From NCBI GenBank assembly GCA_965267485.1, contig OZ254080.1:2542001-2606000 (forward strand): a DNA stretch of 64,000 bases, in the 5' to 3' direction. Positions 25,789 to 33,987 of the stretch are shown here, piece after piece (within the stretch, counting starts at the first letter, position 1; each line of letters begins with the position of its first letter). The notes beneath the pieces were generated by a model. It made no database searches. It saw only the letters and a list, made by a program, of their open reading frames with translations, and was not told the DNA's origin. A program made the position numbers and the translations under genes. The stretch is from JANQJA01 sp965267485. GTDB lineage: Bacteria; Pseudomonadota; Gammaproteobacteria; Pseudomonadales; Azotimanducaceae.

Positions 25789-26361
25789 TCAGGAAAGCGC
25801 CGTATCCAGTTCATCCATTGAGACGTTCAGGCGGGCTCGCAGGCGCGCGCGCGAGATAACCCGATCGAAATTTTCCGGCGCCAGCCCGAGCGCCCCCTGA
25901 ATCACTGACCGTTCGCGATCAACGAGATAGTGCTGGATCAGGATCTGACGATCGCGGTCGATCGACAGGCGATCAAGCACGCGCGCAACGAGTTGGCGCG
26001 TCTCTGCCTCATACACGCCGGTACCAGCGTCTTCGAGGGGTTCTGGCATCAGGCAGTCGCGATGGGCGGCGAGGAGATCCCGGCGACGACGCTCTCGGCG
26101 CGTATTCGCGAAGAGCAGGTTGCGCGCGGTGTTGCGTACAAAATGTGCCAGAGAATCACGGCGTTGAATCTCGCCTGCGCGGAGTCGCTCCAGCATCAGG
26201 ATCAGGCTGTCCTGGGTGAGATCCTCGGCCAGATCCCGATCCACACCCAGTCGGTGCAGCGACCGAAGTACCAAAGGCCTCAGTTCACTGCACAATATTT
26301 GTTCAGCTGCCAACTCCCCGGCCTCCACCCGTTTCGCAAGCGTTTCATGATCGCTGCACAT
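25789..26361 (-). CDS. ECF-like RNA polymerase sigma factor
   Basis: A 190-residue sigma-70 family protein. Region 2 is visible as LGVDRDLAEDLTQDSLILML followed by HFVRNTARNLLFANTRRER, and region 4 as LDRLSIDRDRQILIQHYLVD with PENFDRVISRARLRARLN near the C-terminus. It lacks a region 1 and has ECF length. ATG at 26361 is preceded by AGGGAGA. It leads the lipoprotein-exporter set and is divergent from a CadC-like regulator, so both may respond to the same stimulus. No anti-sigma gene is recognisable next to it. Confidence 0.85.
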   Translation of the reverse strand: MCSDHETLAKRVEAGELAAEQILCSELRPLVLRSLHRLGVDRDLAEDLTQDSLILMLERLRAGEIQRRDSLAHFVRNTARNLLFANTRRERRRRDLLAAHRDCLMPEPLEDAGTGVYEAETRQLVARVLDRLSIDRDRQILIQHYLVDRERSVIQGALGLAPENFDRVISRARLRARLNVSMDELDTALS

Positions 26362-26429
26362 CTTGTTCTCCCTGACTCTGTCCCAGGCACCATTGAATGC
26401 TCACCCGTCCCGGGAGTCCTTTGGGGAAC

Positions 26430-26455
26430 CTGATTGTTATCTGATGTGTTCTGAT
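26430..26455. repeat. Three direct CTGAT repeats upstream of the winged-helix gene
   Basis: CTGAT occurs at 26430, 26441 and 26451, that is at 11- and 10-base spacing; the last two copies extend to TCTGATG. Direct repeats in helical phase are the usual binding pattern of OmpR/PhoB-type winged-helix proteins, and the next gene encodes such a domain. The stretch lies in the divergent promoter region of the sigma-factor gene (26361) and the regulator (26513). Confidence 0.4.
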
Positions 26456-26512
26456 GGATGCTGGCGCTACCGGGATCAGGTATCTTCTTGCGCAGGGATT
26501 GAGCAATTTCAG

Positions 26513-28018
26513 ATGCTGGAACAGCCGTTCGACATAGCGGAATGGAACGTCCGCCCCTCGGAACTCGTCATCCAGTCTGGCGAAGAAATCCGTCGACTCG
26601 AACCCAAGGCCATGTCGGTGCTGCAGTTGCTCGCCGAACGTGCTCCCGAGGTGGTGTCGATCGAGGAAATGCTCAGCAAGGTCTGGGCGGGAACGGTCGT
26701 CGGCGATAACGCGGTCTATCGGGCAATAGCCCTGCTCCGGCGGGCGTTGGGAGACACGTCCCGATCTTCGAGATTCATCGAGTCCATCGCCAGAAAGGGC
26801 TATCGGCTGAAGGTCGAGGTGAACTGCGAGACAACACCAAAGCTCGCGGCTGAAACACCGCCCGTCGTTGGCAACCTCGTCATCGCGCTCGACATGACAC
26901 AGGGAGCGCCCCAACGTCTCGGTACGCTGACCACAGAACTCGCCCGTTATCTTTCGTGGGCGGCAGATGCCTTCCGGGTACAGCTGCAGCCGAGTGAAAC
27001 GCAATCGGCGGACTATCTGATCCGCATGGTGGCCGAGGACGGCGCGCTCACTCGCTATCAGTGGGAGCTCTATGAACAGCAGCTGCAAAGCCTGCTCTGG
27101 TCTGGTCACCATCTGGCTGAGCCGCAGGATGGCCATGGGTCGCTGCAGCGTGTCGCCGAAATGATCGCGGACGGCGCTGCCGAGCAGATACGCCGCCACA
27201 AGCTTCAGCATCTCGCCACCCGGACCGCCGGAGCAGCTGACGACTACTGGTCACTGATACTGACTTCCGATCAGTTCGAAGGCGTCTCTATCGAGAACGT
27301 CGAGGGTCGTCGGCAGCGCTTGAAACAGGCAATGGCATTATTCCCGAAACTCGCTCCTGCCTACGCAGCGTATGGCGATCTTTGCAGTTGGGAGATCCTG
27401 AATGGCGTGACATCAGACGCCAGGAAGGCGTACCAGTCAGCCCACGAAGCGGTTGCCAATGCGATTGAACTGGACCGCGATAGCCCCTACGTGCTCAGCC
27501 GCTGCGGAGCCGTACTCGCTCGTCTCGGCGACTACCAGCGGGGCACCGAGCTATGTCAGCGCGCGTTCGAACTTGCCCCCTCGGCTTCATCGAAGGAAGC
27601 ATTGGCCCGTGTACTCACGTTCGCCGGCGAGCCCGACCGCGCCATTCCGCTGCTGGAGGACATCATCCGTACGATGCCTCGCGGACACGTCTTCCGCTAC
27701 GGGAAAGTGGTAGTGCCGCTCGTGCAGGATGGTCAGCTGGGCGCCGCGATGGACTATTCGATTAGATTTATCAGCAGCTACCCCAACGACTTCTACGCCT
27801 GGGTCCTGCACTGCAATCTTGCGTTTCAGCTTGGTGACGGCGAAGCCGGGCTGAACGCATGGCGCGAAGTCCAGCGATTGTCACCGGGCCTCAAGATCAG
27901 CGACACGATTGCGGCGACGATCAGAACCTACGGCCGCACTCCGCAGCAGCAAGCGCGACTCACGGACGGACTTCGCCAGCTCGAAGCCGCGCTAGCAGAC
28001 GCCACCCAGACTCCCTGA
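26513..28018 (+). CDS. CadC-like winged-helix regulator with TPR region
   Basis: About 501 residues. Residues 1-105 are an OmpR/CadC-type winged helix (RLEPKAMSVLQLLAERAPEV, WAGTVVGDNAVYRAIALLRR and ARKGYRLKVEV). The C-terminal half (about 270-490) is a run of TPR-like helices (KLAPAYAAYGDLCSWEILN, ALARVLTFAGEPDRAIPLLE). No clear membrane helix separates them, so it looks soluble, unlike CadC itself. ATG at 26513 fits the domain start; ATGs at 26444 and 26363 would add untypical sequence. It is divergent from the sigma factor and its last 27 bases overlap a convergent small gene. Confidence 0.78.
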   Translation: MLEQPFDIAEWNVRPSELVIQSGEEIRRLEPKAMSVLQLLAERAPEVVSIEEMLSKVWAGTVVGDNAVYRAIALLRRALGDTSRSSRFIESIARKGYRLKVEVNCETTPKLAAETPPVVGNLVIALDMTQGAPQRLGTLTTELARYLSWAADAFRVQLQPSETQSADYLIRMVAEDGALTRYQWELYEQQLQSLLWSGHHLAEPQDGHGSLQRVAEMIADGAAEQIRRHKLQHLATRTAGAADDYWSLILTSDQFEGVSIENVEGRRQRLKQAMALFPKLAPAYAAYGDLCSWEILNGVTSDARKAYQSAHEAVANAIELDRDSPYVLSRCGAVLARLGDYQRGTELCQRAFELAPSASSKEALARVLTFAGEPDRAIPLLEDIIRTMPRGHVFRYGKVVVPLVQDGQLGAAMDYSIRFISSYPNDFYAWVLHCNLAFQLGDGEAGLNAWREVQRLSPGLKISDTIAATIRTYGRTPQQQARLTDGLRQLEAALADATQTP

Positions 28019-28381
28019 AGCTCGCAGCTTGGCGAGTTCCTCACTACGGGCAATCAAGGCATTGAGTCGCGCCTCTACGATCTCGACGGCTTCGATATAG
28101 GTGGCTGCCGTCACGGTGGCCTCACCCTTGCGCAAAGCAATGACCGATGCTTCCTTGCCTGCCTCAAAACAGCACGCAAGCGTGTTGTTCATCACCTTGG
28201 GGCTCTTGAATGAGTTCAAGCGACCTTCGACATTTGTGAAGTAGCCCTTCGTTCGCGCTGCCTCGACACACTCATCCTCGATCAGCAACCCCGCGCCGGA
28301 ACCGAACGCCGCCCAGAATCTCGCCTGAACGACATCGAGGCGGATATCGCCTTTCGCTTTTACATTCGACTTCGTCGCCAT
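27992..28381 (-). CDS. Small protein of unknown function beside M28 peptidase
   Basis: A 129-residue, mostly helical, probably cytosolic protein with a basic start (MATKSNVKAKGDIRLD). A double Cys (NTLACCFEAGKEA) and a C-terminal Cys stand out, and the second half is an Ala/Glu/Leu-rich helix (ATYIEAVEIVEARLNALIAR). I recognise no family. It starts 29 bases after the M28 peptidase stop on the same strand, so it is probably in the same transcript, and it ends inside the convergent regulator gene (27-base overlap). Confidence 0.55.
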   Translation of the reverse strand: MATKSNVKAKGDIRLDVVQARFWAAFGSGAGLLIEDECVEAARTKGYFTNVEGRLNSFKSPKVMNNTLACCFEAGKEASVIALRKGEATVTAATYIEAVEIVEARLNALIARSEELAKLRASGSLGGVC

Positions 28382-28410
28382 GGGTCTTTCTCCTTCTTTC
28401 TTGTGGTGGT

Positions 28411-30123
28411 CTATTGTCTCGCCAGTCGCAAGACTGTTCTGGCAACGGCCCGCGATATGCTGGCCGCGTATTCGGCATCGACTCGGAGGTCATCCGCGCT
28501 GTGATACGCGGGGTTCCTGCTTCTGTCGCGGCCGTAAAAGTCTTCACAAACCAGCGCCGCTGGGCAGCCGGCGCGATGAAACCAGTAGTGATCGCTCAAC
28601 CCCTCAGCCGGATCGTCGCTCGCATAGAGCTGAGGATTGAGCAGTGCATTTGCAGCGCGCGCAATCGTTCGCCCGAGCAGCGATGATGCACGCTCAACCG
28701 CGTGGTTCTCGTAAAAACCGGAATGCACTTCGAAAGGCCGCGGGGGAACCATCCTTCCGGCATAGCCAATCATGTCCATCTGGATCATGGCTTCGACATT
28801 GGTGACATGCTCCGGATGCTGGCAGAACCGTTCGCTCCCGACCAGACCGACTTCCTCGGCATTGAACAGGGCGAACCTGATGCGCTTACGCAACGGTCGT
28901 CGCCGAGCAGCGAGTTTGCATGCGGCTGCGATGGCCAGCACCGCCGCGACACCGCTCGCATTGTCGTCGGCGCCCGGCGCGGGGTCCGTCACCGGATCGT
29001 AGTCGACACCACGAACATGGCTATCGAGGTGCGCTCCAACGACGATGGTCTTCGAGCTGTCGGCGAAAGCGTGCAAGTCAGCATAGACGTTGGCGAGCTC
29101 AATCCCTCTATACTCAAACAGGTGCCGGACCGGCGAGAACGCCAGCGCCGCCAGGCGATGCTGTGCGAACTGCTCGGCCAGCCGGTTGCCGGTATGGCGC
29201 ACATGGCGGCTCTCGAACGCCACCAGCCGGGAGACGTCCCGTTCGAGAGCGCGCGCCGTTATGGCCTTGTCGATCATGCGCACGTCCTCGAAGTCCAGGT
29301 CGTCAAGCTCCGCACTGCGTCGACGGTACCGGCGAACGTTCGCGTTGGGCAGGCCGGCAAGCAGTTCATTATCTGGCGGCGGATGGACCGCAGCCAGGCT
29401 GTGCATCATCACGAGCGCTTCTACGTAGTCGGGATGCCAGTCCGCCGGAATACCGAGCAGCGACGAAAACCGATCCCGCCACAGCAAACAGCCGGCAAGC
29501 GACTCGGGTACGTCGCTCCCTCGACCCCGATACAGCAGGCGAGTCTGTACGCCGCCTTCGTCGAGCAGTTCGGTGATACCAATTCCTGCTGATTCGAGTT
29601 CAGAGAGACTACCCTCGCAGGCGTATGCGAGTCTGACGTACCTCGCCGCTCTCGACTCGAAGAGCGATGCGACCGAACATCTCGCCATCAGGGAAGCGAC
29701 ATCCAGGTCGCTCGCAGCGTCGAAATCAAGCACAGAGAGCACGACCGGCTGGCCAGCGAGTACGCCCGCGACCAGTGCAAGATGGGGTATGAATTTCAGC
29801 GAAGGGCATCCGAGCGCCGCATGCGAGGCCTGATCACCGACGAAATAGCCCTCCTCTATACCGCGCGACGCAATGAACTGCGGGAGGTGGTCTCTGTCCA
29901 GCACTATTGGCGCAGACTCGTCCAGCGCGTCTTCCAAAGCCTTTCTTGTCTCTTCGTACGGCAGCGATGCAAGAATCGCGATATCGACAAGCGAGCCGAG
30001 ATCGAGCAGCAGTTGCCGGCAGTGACTGTGGACATTCACCCGGAGCGCGTCCGAGTGCGATCTCTCCGCGTAGCCGATGCTACCGAACTCCACAAATATT
30101 GTCGGCCTCTGATCGGAACTCAT
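28411..30123 (-). CDS. M28 family zinc aminopeptidase-like protein with N-terminal unknown (HAD-like?) domain
   Basis: About 570 residues. The C-terminal ~250 residues are a complete M28 peptidase: VVGAHLDSHVRGVDYD, GADDNASGVAAVLA, NAEEVGLVGSERF, IQMDMIGYAG and YHSADDL give the two-zinc ligands and catalytic Glu. The first ~200 residues are not a usual propeptide; LLLDLGSLVDIAILASLPYE and GIEEGYFVGDQASHAALG faintly recall HAD-hydrolase motifs but without the nucleophile DxD. No signal peptide is visible from ATG 30123 (MSSDQRPTIFVEFG), so it may be cytosolic; the frame is open to 30237. Divergent from the S8 subtilase. Confidence 0.8.
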   Translation of the reverse strand: MSSDQRPTIFVEFGSIGYAERSHSDALRVNVHSHCRQLLLDLGSLVDIAILASLPYEETRKALEDALDESAPIVLDRDHLPQFIASRGIEEGYFVGDQASHAALGCPSLKFIPHLALVAGVLAGQPVVLSVLDFDAASDLDVASLMARCSVASLFESRAARYVRLAYACEGSLSELESAGIGITELLDEGGVQTRLLYRGRGSDVPESLAGCLLWRDRFSSLLGIPADWHPDYVEALVMMHSLAAVHPPPDNELLAGLPNANVRRYRRRSAELDDLDFEDVRMIDKAITARALERDVSRLVAFESRHVRHTGNRLAEQFAQHRLAALAFSPVRHLFEYRGIELANVYADLHAFADSSKTIVVGAHLDSHVRGVDYDPVTDPAPGADDNASGVAAVLAIAAACKLAARRRPLRKRIRFALFNAEEVGLVGSERFCQHPEHVTNVEAMIQMDMIGYAGRMVPPRPFEVHSGFYENHAVERASSLLGRTIARAANALLNPQLYASDDPAEGLSDHYWFHRAGCPAALVCEDFYGRDRSRNPAYHSADDLRVDAEYAASISRAVARTVLRLARQ

Positions 30124-30271
30124 CCGGCAGTGAACCTTCCATGCCCGTTGCTCTTCAGATGAGTGCTCCGAATGTGTAATTCCGGACACGTTGAGCAACA
30201 AGAAACACGAATGACAGCTTCGCGCGACTCGTGACACTCAATGCAGGCGAATCAACTGAATGGAGAATGCC

Positions 30272-31507
30272 ATGCCGGAGGAAACTCAAGGAAACGAATT
30301 CGAAGAGTCAAGACTCGAAAACTCGCGCCCGATCGCGACCGGTGCGACGCTTGTCATTATGAAACCGGACCGGATGGAATCGTTTGGCGACTTCATCGCA
30401 TCCACAGCCCGCAGCGTTGACAGCATGAGCAACGTCCTGAAAATGGACTTCGCGTCAGATGTACCTGACACCGAAGCTGATGCGATGACGATTGACGAAC
30501 TGGGGGTTGCGGTCATTCAGCATCCAGACAGCGCAGCGGCGAGCGCGATCGTTAATGCACTGCGCGAGAGCGATGCTGTGGAAGAAGCTGTTCCGGAGTT
30601 CTACGTGTTCGCAGAAGACGACGCCATCCAGACGGTCTCACCAATGTACGTCGACACGGCCACGCATACCTGGGGGCTACAGGCGGTTGGCGCGGACGGC
30701 ACCGCCTTCACCGGCAACGGCGCTGTCATCGCCGTACTCGACACCGGGATCGACGTGCACTATCCAGAGCTGATGAGGCGGGTCCGCGCCCACAAGTCCT
30801 TCGTGCCGAACGAAAGCGTCGACGACCTGAACGGACATGGCACCCATTGCGCTGGCACGATCGCCGGCCCGATGAATCCCGCTGGTGCACCCCGCTATGG
30901 CGTCGCGCCCGATGCCACCCTGATTATCGGCAAGGTGCTCTCAAACCGTGGATCCGGAAGAGAACGCGACATTCTGGCCGGGATTGTCTGGGCGGTGCGA
31001 CAGGGTGCACACGTGGTCTCGATGTCACTGGGGCGAGCCACCCGGCCGGGTCAGGGACATCATGTCCCGTATGAACGGGCGGCTCAGTATGCGCTGAGCA
31101 ACAACAGCCTGATCATCGCGGCGGCAGGAAACGATAGCGCCAGACGCTATGGCTACGTGGCCCCGGTCGGCGCACCCGCAGACTCACCCAGCGCGATGGC
31201 GATTGCAGCCGTCGATCAGGCGCTGATCGAGGCAGATTTTTCCTGTGGTGGCATCAACCCGGGCGGTGGGCAGATTGACGTTGCAGCGCCGGGCACGGAT
31301 GTGCTGTCCAGTTGGCCGCTCCCGCGCCGACATCGATCAATCAGCGGCACGAGCATGGCCTGTCCCCACGTCGCGGGAATCGCTGCGCTCTACATCGAGG
31401 CGCAGGGCGTCTATGGGGCGCAGCTTCGTCAAGCCCTGACGTCTGGCACTCGGAACATCGGAAGGCCGGCCCGCGACGTCGGGAACGGGCTCGTACAGGT
31501 GCCATAG
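30272..31507 (+). CDS. S8 family subtilisin-like serine protease, no signal peptide
   Basis: About 411 residues. An N-terminal ~110-residue region resembles an I9-type propeptide (GATLVIMKPDRMESF to EEAVPEFYVF). The catalytic triad is intact: Asp in AVLDTGIDVHYPE (157), His in LNGHGTHCAGT (189), Ser in SGTSMACPHVAG (361), with oxyanion Asn in AAAGNDS. No secretion signal precedes the propeptide, so it may act in the cytosol or use another export route. ATG at 30272 has GGAG six bases upstream; ATG 30260 has none. The gene is followed by a small I9-like protein and is divergent from the M28 peptidase. Confidence 0.9.
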   Translation: MPEETQGNEFEESRLENSRPIATGATLVIMKPDRMESFGDFIASTARSVDSMSNVLKMDFASDVPDTEADAMTIDELGVAVIQHPDSAAASAIVNALRESDAVEEAVPEFYVFAEDDAIQTVSPMYVDTATHTWGLQAVGADGTAFTGNGAVIAVLDTGIDVHYPELMRRVRAHKSFVPNESVDDLNGHGTHCAGTIAGPMNPAGAPRYGVAPDATLIIGKVLSNRGSGRERDILAGIVWAVRQGAHVVSMSLGRATRPGQGHHVPYERAAQYALSNNSLIIAAAGNDSARRYGYVAPVGAPADSPSAMAIAAVDQALIEADFSCGGINPGGGQIDVAAPGTDVLSSWPLPRRHRSISGTSMACPHVAGIAALYIEAQGVYGAQLRQALTSGTRNIGRPARDVGNGLVQVP

Positions 31508-31553
31508 ACAATACCAGTCACGCGCGTCAGGATGGCCCCGAAGGAGACAAGCT

Positions 31554-31790
31554 ATGGGAGACAAGACGATCGTAATCCTGACGCGCGATACCGATCCAAA
31601 GACGATTGCTGACGCCCGATCCAAGGTCGAGCTGGCAGGCTTCAGGCTCGAAACAGAAATACCGGAACTGGGCACCCTGGTCGGCAAGATCGACGCCGGA
31701 CTGATTGACCAGCTCGAGAAGATCGATGAACTCTTGAGCGTTACGGAGGAAGAATCCGTGAACCTGCCTCCGGGTGAGGGCCAGCGATAA
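31554..31790 (+). CDS. Small I9-like protein, possible protease inhibitor or chaperone
   Basis: A 78-residue protein with an alternating beta-alpha-beta pattern: KTIVILTRDTDPKTIADARS, then FRLETEIPELGTLVGKID, LEKIDELLSVTEEESV and a Pro/Gly tail. This matches the layout of stand-alone subtilisin-propeptide (I9-like) inhibitors, in which the final strand reads as SVxxxxxV. It lies 46 bases after the subtilase on the same strand, with GGAG before its ATG, and overlaps the next gene by one base (TAATG). I infer that it binds or folds the neighbouring S8 protease. Confidence 0.65.
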   Translation: MGDKTIVILTRDTDPKTIADARSKVELAGFRLETEIPELGTLVGKIDAGLIDQLEKIDELLSVTEEESVNLPPGEGQR

Positions 31791-32371
31791 TGAGGAGATC
31801 AGGATACTCACTCCGACTGCTCATACTGCTGGCGACCATCATCTTCGTCAGCACAAGCCATGGCAACGAGCCTGTTGTCGCTGACGGAAACGCCGGAGAG
31901 GCCAATCACCTTGTTCAGCAATTCGCAGGGCAACTCAAACCGGCGCTCAAGCAGGCGCTCACCGAAGGCGGCCCGGTGCACGCGATCTCCGTGTGTGCAG
32001 AAGAAGCGCCACGGATTGCCCGTGAGCTCTCGGCAAGTTCCGCCTGGACGGTGCGGCGCGTGAGCCTGAAACCGCGCAACGCCAACAGCGCGCAACCTGA
32101 TGACTGGGCGCGCGAGGTGCTCGCGAAGTTCGATGCCGACCAGGCCCGCGGCGCCGATCCGGCGAGCCTGGTGCATGGAGAAATGGATGGCCACGTCTAC
32201 CGCTTCTTGAGAGCGCAGCCTGTCGAACCGCTGTGCCTGACCTGCCACGGCAAGGCTGTCGCCCCCGGCGTCGCTGACGCTCTGGCAAGGTATTATCCCG
32301 ATGACCGCGCGCTCGGCTATGACGTTGGGCAGATTCGCGGCGCGTTTTACCTCACCAAGGAGATGGAATGA
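31790..32371 (+). CDS. DUF3365 (Tll0287-like) c-type haem-binding periplasmic protein
   Basis: A 193-residue protein with a signal peptide (RLLILLATIIFVSTSHGNE). It has the DUF3365 pattern: AVHAISVCAEEAPRIA-like segment, WTVRRVSLKPRNANSAQPDDW, EMDGHVYRFLRAQPVEPLCL and the haem motif CLTCHG. The fold binds one c-type haem and acts as a redox or gas sensor domain in related proteins. It is translationally linked to the small I9-like protein upstream and to the thioesterase downstream (ATGA). Confidence 0.85.
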   Translation: MRRSGYSLRLLILLATIIFVSTSHGNEPVVADGNAGEANHLVQQFAGQLKPALKQALTEGGPVHAISVCAEEAPRIARELSASSAWTVRRVSLKPRNANSAQPDDWAREVLAKFDADQARGADPASLVHGEMDGHVYRFLRAQPVEPLCLTCHGKAVAPGVADALARYYPDDRALGYDVGQIRGAFYLTKEME

Positions 32372-32754
32372 ACAATCCTGTACCGCACGCGTTCGCCGAC
32401 CTGATCGGCCTTGAAGTCACGTCGCGCGGCGAAGGCGAATGCATCACCGAGCTTGCGATCGACGATCGCCACCTCAACCCGAACAACGTGGTTCATGGCG
32501 CGGTGATCTACGCGCTGGCCGATACCGGCATGGGCGGCGCGCTGACCACCCTGCTTGACGACACCGAGTTCTGCTCGACGATCGAGATCAAGATCAACTA
32601 CTTCCGCCCCGGTGTCAGTGGGCGCCTGTCGTGCCGCACACGCGTCGTCAACAAGAGCCGGCAAACCGCGGCGATGGACAGCGAGATTTTCAGTGCCGAA
32701 GGCAAGCTGCTCGCGCGCGCCACAGGCACATTCATGATCATGCCAAGGCCCTGA
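32368..32754 (+). CDS. PaaI-family hotdog thioesterase
   Basis: A 128-residue single-hotdog protein: IGLEVTSRGEGECITELAID, then NPNNVVHGAVIYALADTGMG with the active-site HGG-like motif, and IEIKINYFRPGVSGRLSCRT. PaaI-type enzymes hydrolyse phenylacetyl-CoA or medium-chain acyl-CoA thioesters. Its ATG overlaps the stop of the DUF3365 gene, so it is coupled to a functionally unrelated gene. Convergent with the CMD-like gene four bases away. Confidence 0.85.
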   Translation: MNNPVPHAFADLIGLEVTSRGEGECITELAIDDRHLNPNNVVHGAVIYALADTGMGGALTTLLDDTEFCSTIEIKINYFRPGVSGRLSCRTRVVNKSRQTAAMDSEIFSAEGKLLARATGTFMIMPRP

Positions 32755-32758
32755 GACC

Positions 32759-33091
32759 TCAGCCCGACGCGTCGTCGCCGAAGATTTCCATTGCCTTGTT
32801 GATGGCCGACATAGCGCTCGGCCATCCGACATAGAACGCCATCTGCGTAATCATCTCGACGAGTTCCTGCTGGGTCACACCGTTCTCGACGGCGCGAGGG
32901 AAGTGAAACGACATCTGTTCAGTCTTTCCTGTCGCCACGAGTGCGGTGCAGGTGATCAGGCTGCGATCGCGCTTGCTGAGTTCCTCTCGCTCCCAGATGT
33001 CACCGAACAGCACGTCGTTCGTCACTTCGATGAGCTTGGGCGCAAAGTCGCCAATCGTGCCCTGTGCCGCCTTGAGTTGATCGTCTGCCAT
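32759..33091 (-). CDS. Carboxymuconolactone decarboxylase family protein
   Basis: About 110 residues of the CMD type: DVLFGDIWEREELSKRDRSL, ITCTALVATGKTEQMSFHF, ENGVTQQELVEMITQMAFY and GWPSAMSAINKAMEIF. It keeps a His in SFHF but lacks the CxxC pair of redox-active AhpD proteins, so it is closer to the decarboxylase branch and differs from the selenoprotein at 8106-8642. ATG at 33091 (MADDQLKAA) is preferred to one at 33124. It may be a lactone or tautomer decarboxylase; substrate unknown. Confidence 0.82.
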   Translation of the reverse strand: MADDQLKAAQGTIGDFAPKLIEVTNDVLFGDIWEREELSKRDRSLITCTALVATGKTEQMSFHFPRAVENGVTQQELVEMITQMAFYVGWPSAMSAINKAMEIFGDDASG

Positions 33092-33186
33092 TGGTCTTCC
33101 TCGAAGTCTGTCTTGTGGATTCATTCAGCGATTCTACGCGCACCCGGCCATGCTACGCTGCATGAAAACGAATCAGGGAATCCTGC

Positions 33187-33987
33187 ATGCTGAAGCTCTA
33201 CGACCACCCGCTCTCGCCGTACGCACAGAAGGTAAAGATCTCGCTCATCGAGAAAGGCGTTGAATTCGAGGCGCCGCTGCCAACCGGTATCGGCTCGGGT
33301 CAAACCGACGATGCGTTTGCCCGCAGCAACCCGCGGGGCGAAGTGCCGGCACTCATCGATGGAGACGTGTCGGTCTTCGATTCGACCGTGATTCTCGAAT
33401 ACCTGGAGGATCGCTACCCGTCGCCGCCCATGTTACCGGCCGCTGCGGCGGACCGGGCGCGCGTTCGGATGCTCGAAGACGTGATGGATACACATTACGA
33501 AGCGATCAACTGGGGACTGTCCGAAGTCGCCAACTTCGGTCGAGGCGGCGACGATATCCGCCCCGTACTCAACGAAGCTGCAGCCGGGCAAATCGCATCC
33601 TTCCATCGTTGGCTGGAGCATCAACTTGGCAATCGCGAGTGGTTCAACGGCGATGCGTTCGGCTGGGGAGATCTTGCCGTGGTGCCGTACCTGAACGGTT
33701 CGGCGGGATTTGGTTTTGCACCCCCTGAAGGCAGTCAGCTGGCAGCGTGGCTAGCGCAAGCGAATGCGCGCGACAGCGTGAAGCAGGTCACCGAGGCGGC
33801 GGTCGCCGTCGCCATGAACGGAAGCGGCGCCGACATGGGCGCGGTGCGTCAGGCGCTGGAACAGGGGCTGTTCAAGAGGGAGTACCGGGATCACCGGCTG
33901 GAATGGATGATCAAGAGCGGCGGCATCTCGGTCGTGCTCGACGGGCTCGAGAAATCCAACATCCGGTTTACGCCGCCGTTCGGCTAA
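33187..33987 (+). CDS. Glutathione S-transferase family protein
   Basis: A 266-residue protein. The N-terminal thioredoxin-like half reads MLKLYDHPLSPYAQKVKISL, NPRGEVPALIDGDVSVFDST and VILEYLEDRYP, typical GST elements with Ser or Tyr near the N-terminus as the thiol-activating residue. The helical C-terminal half is longer than usual by about 40 residues and includes WFNGDAFGWGDLAVVPYL. No GST class can be assigned with confidence. It overlaps the end of the convergent small gene by four bases. Confidence 0.85.
   Translation: MLKLYDHPLSPYAQKVKISLIEKGVEFEAPLPTGIGSGQTDDAFARSNPRGEVPALIDGDVSVFDSTVILEYLEDRYPSPPMLPAAAADRARVRMLEDVMDTHYEAINWGLSEVANFGRGGDDIRPVLNEAAAGQIASFHRWLEHQLGNREWFNGDAFGWGDLAVVPYLNGSAGFGFAPPEGSQLAAWLAQANARDSVKQVTEAAVAVAMNGSGADMGAVRQALEQGLFKREYRDHRLEWMIKSGGISVVLDGLEKSNIRFTPPFG

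Noticed and set aside
30147..30199. Inverted repeat GTTGCTC/GAGCAAC between M28 and S8 genes
   Set aside because: Only seven bases per arm with a 39-base spacer; too weak to call as a regulatory site.
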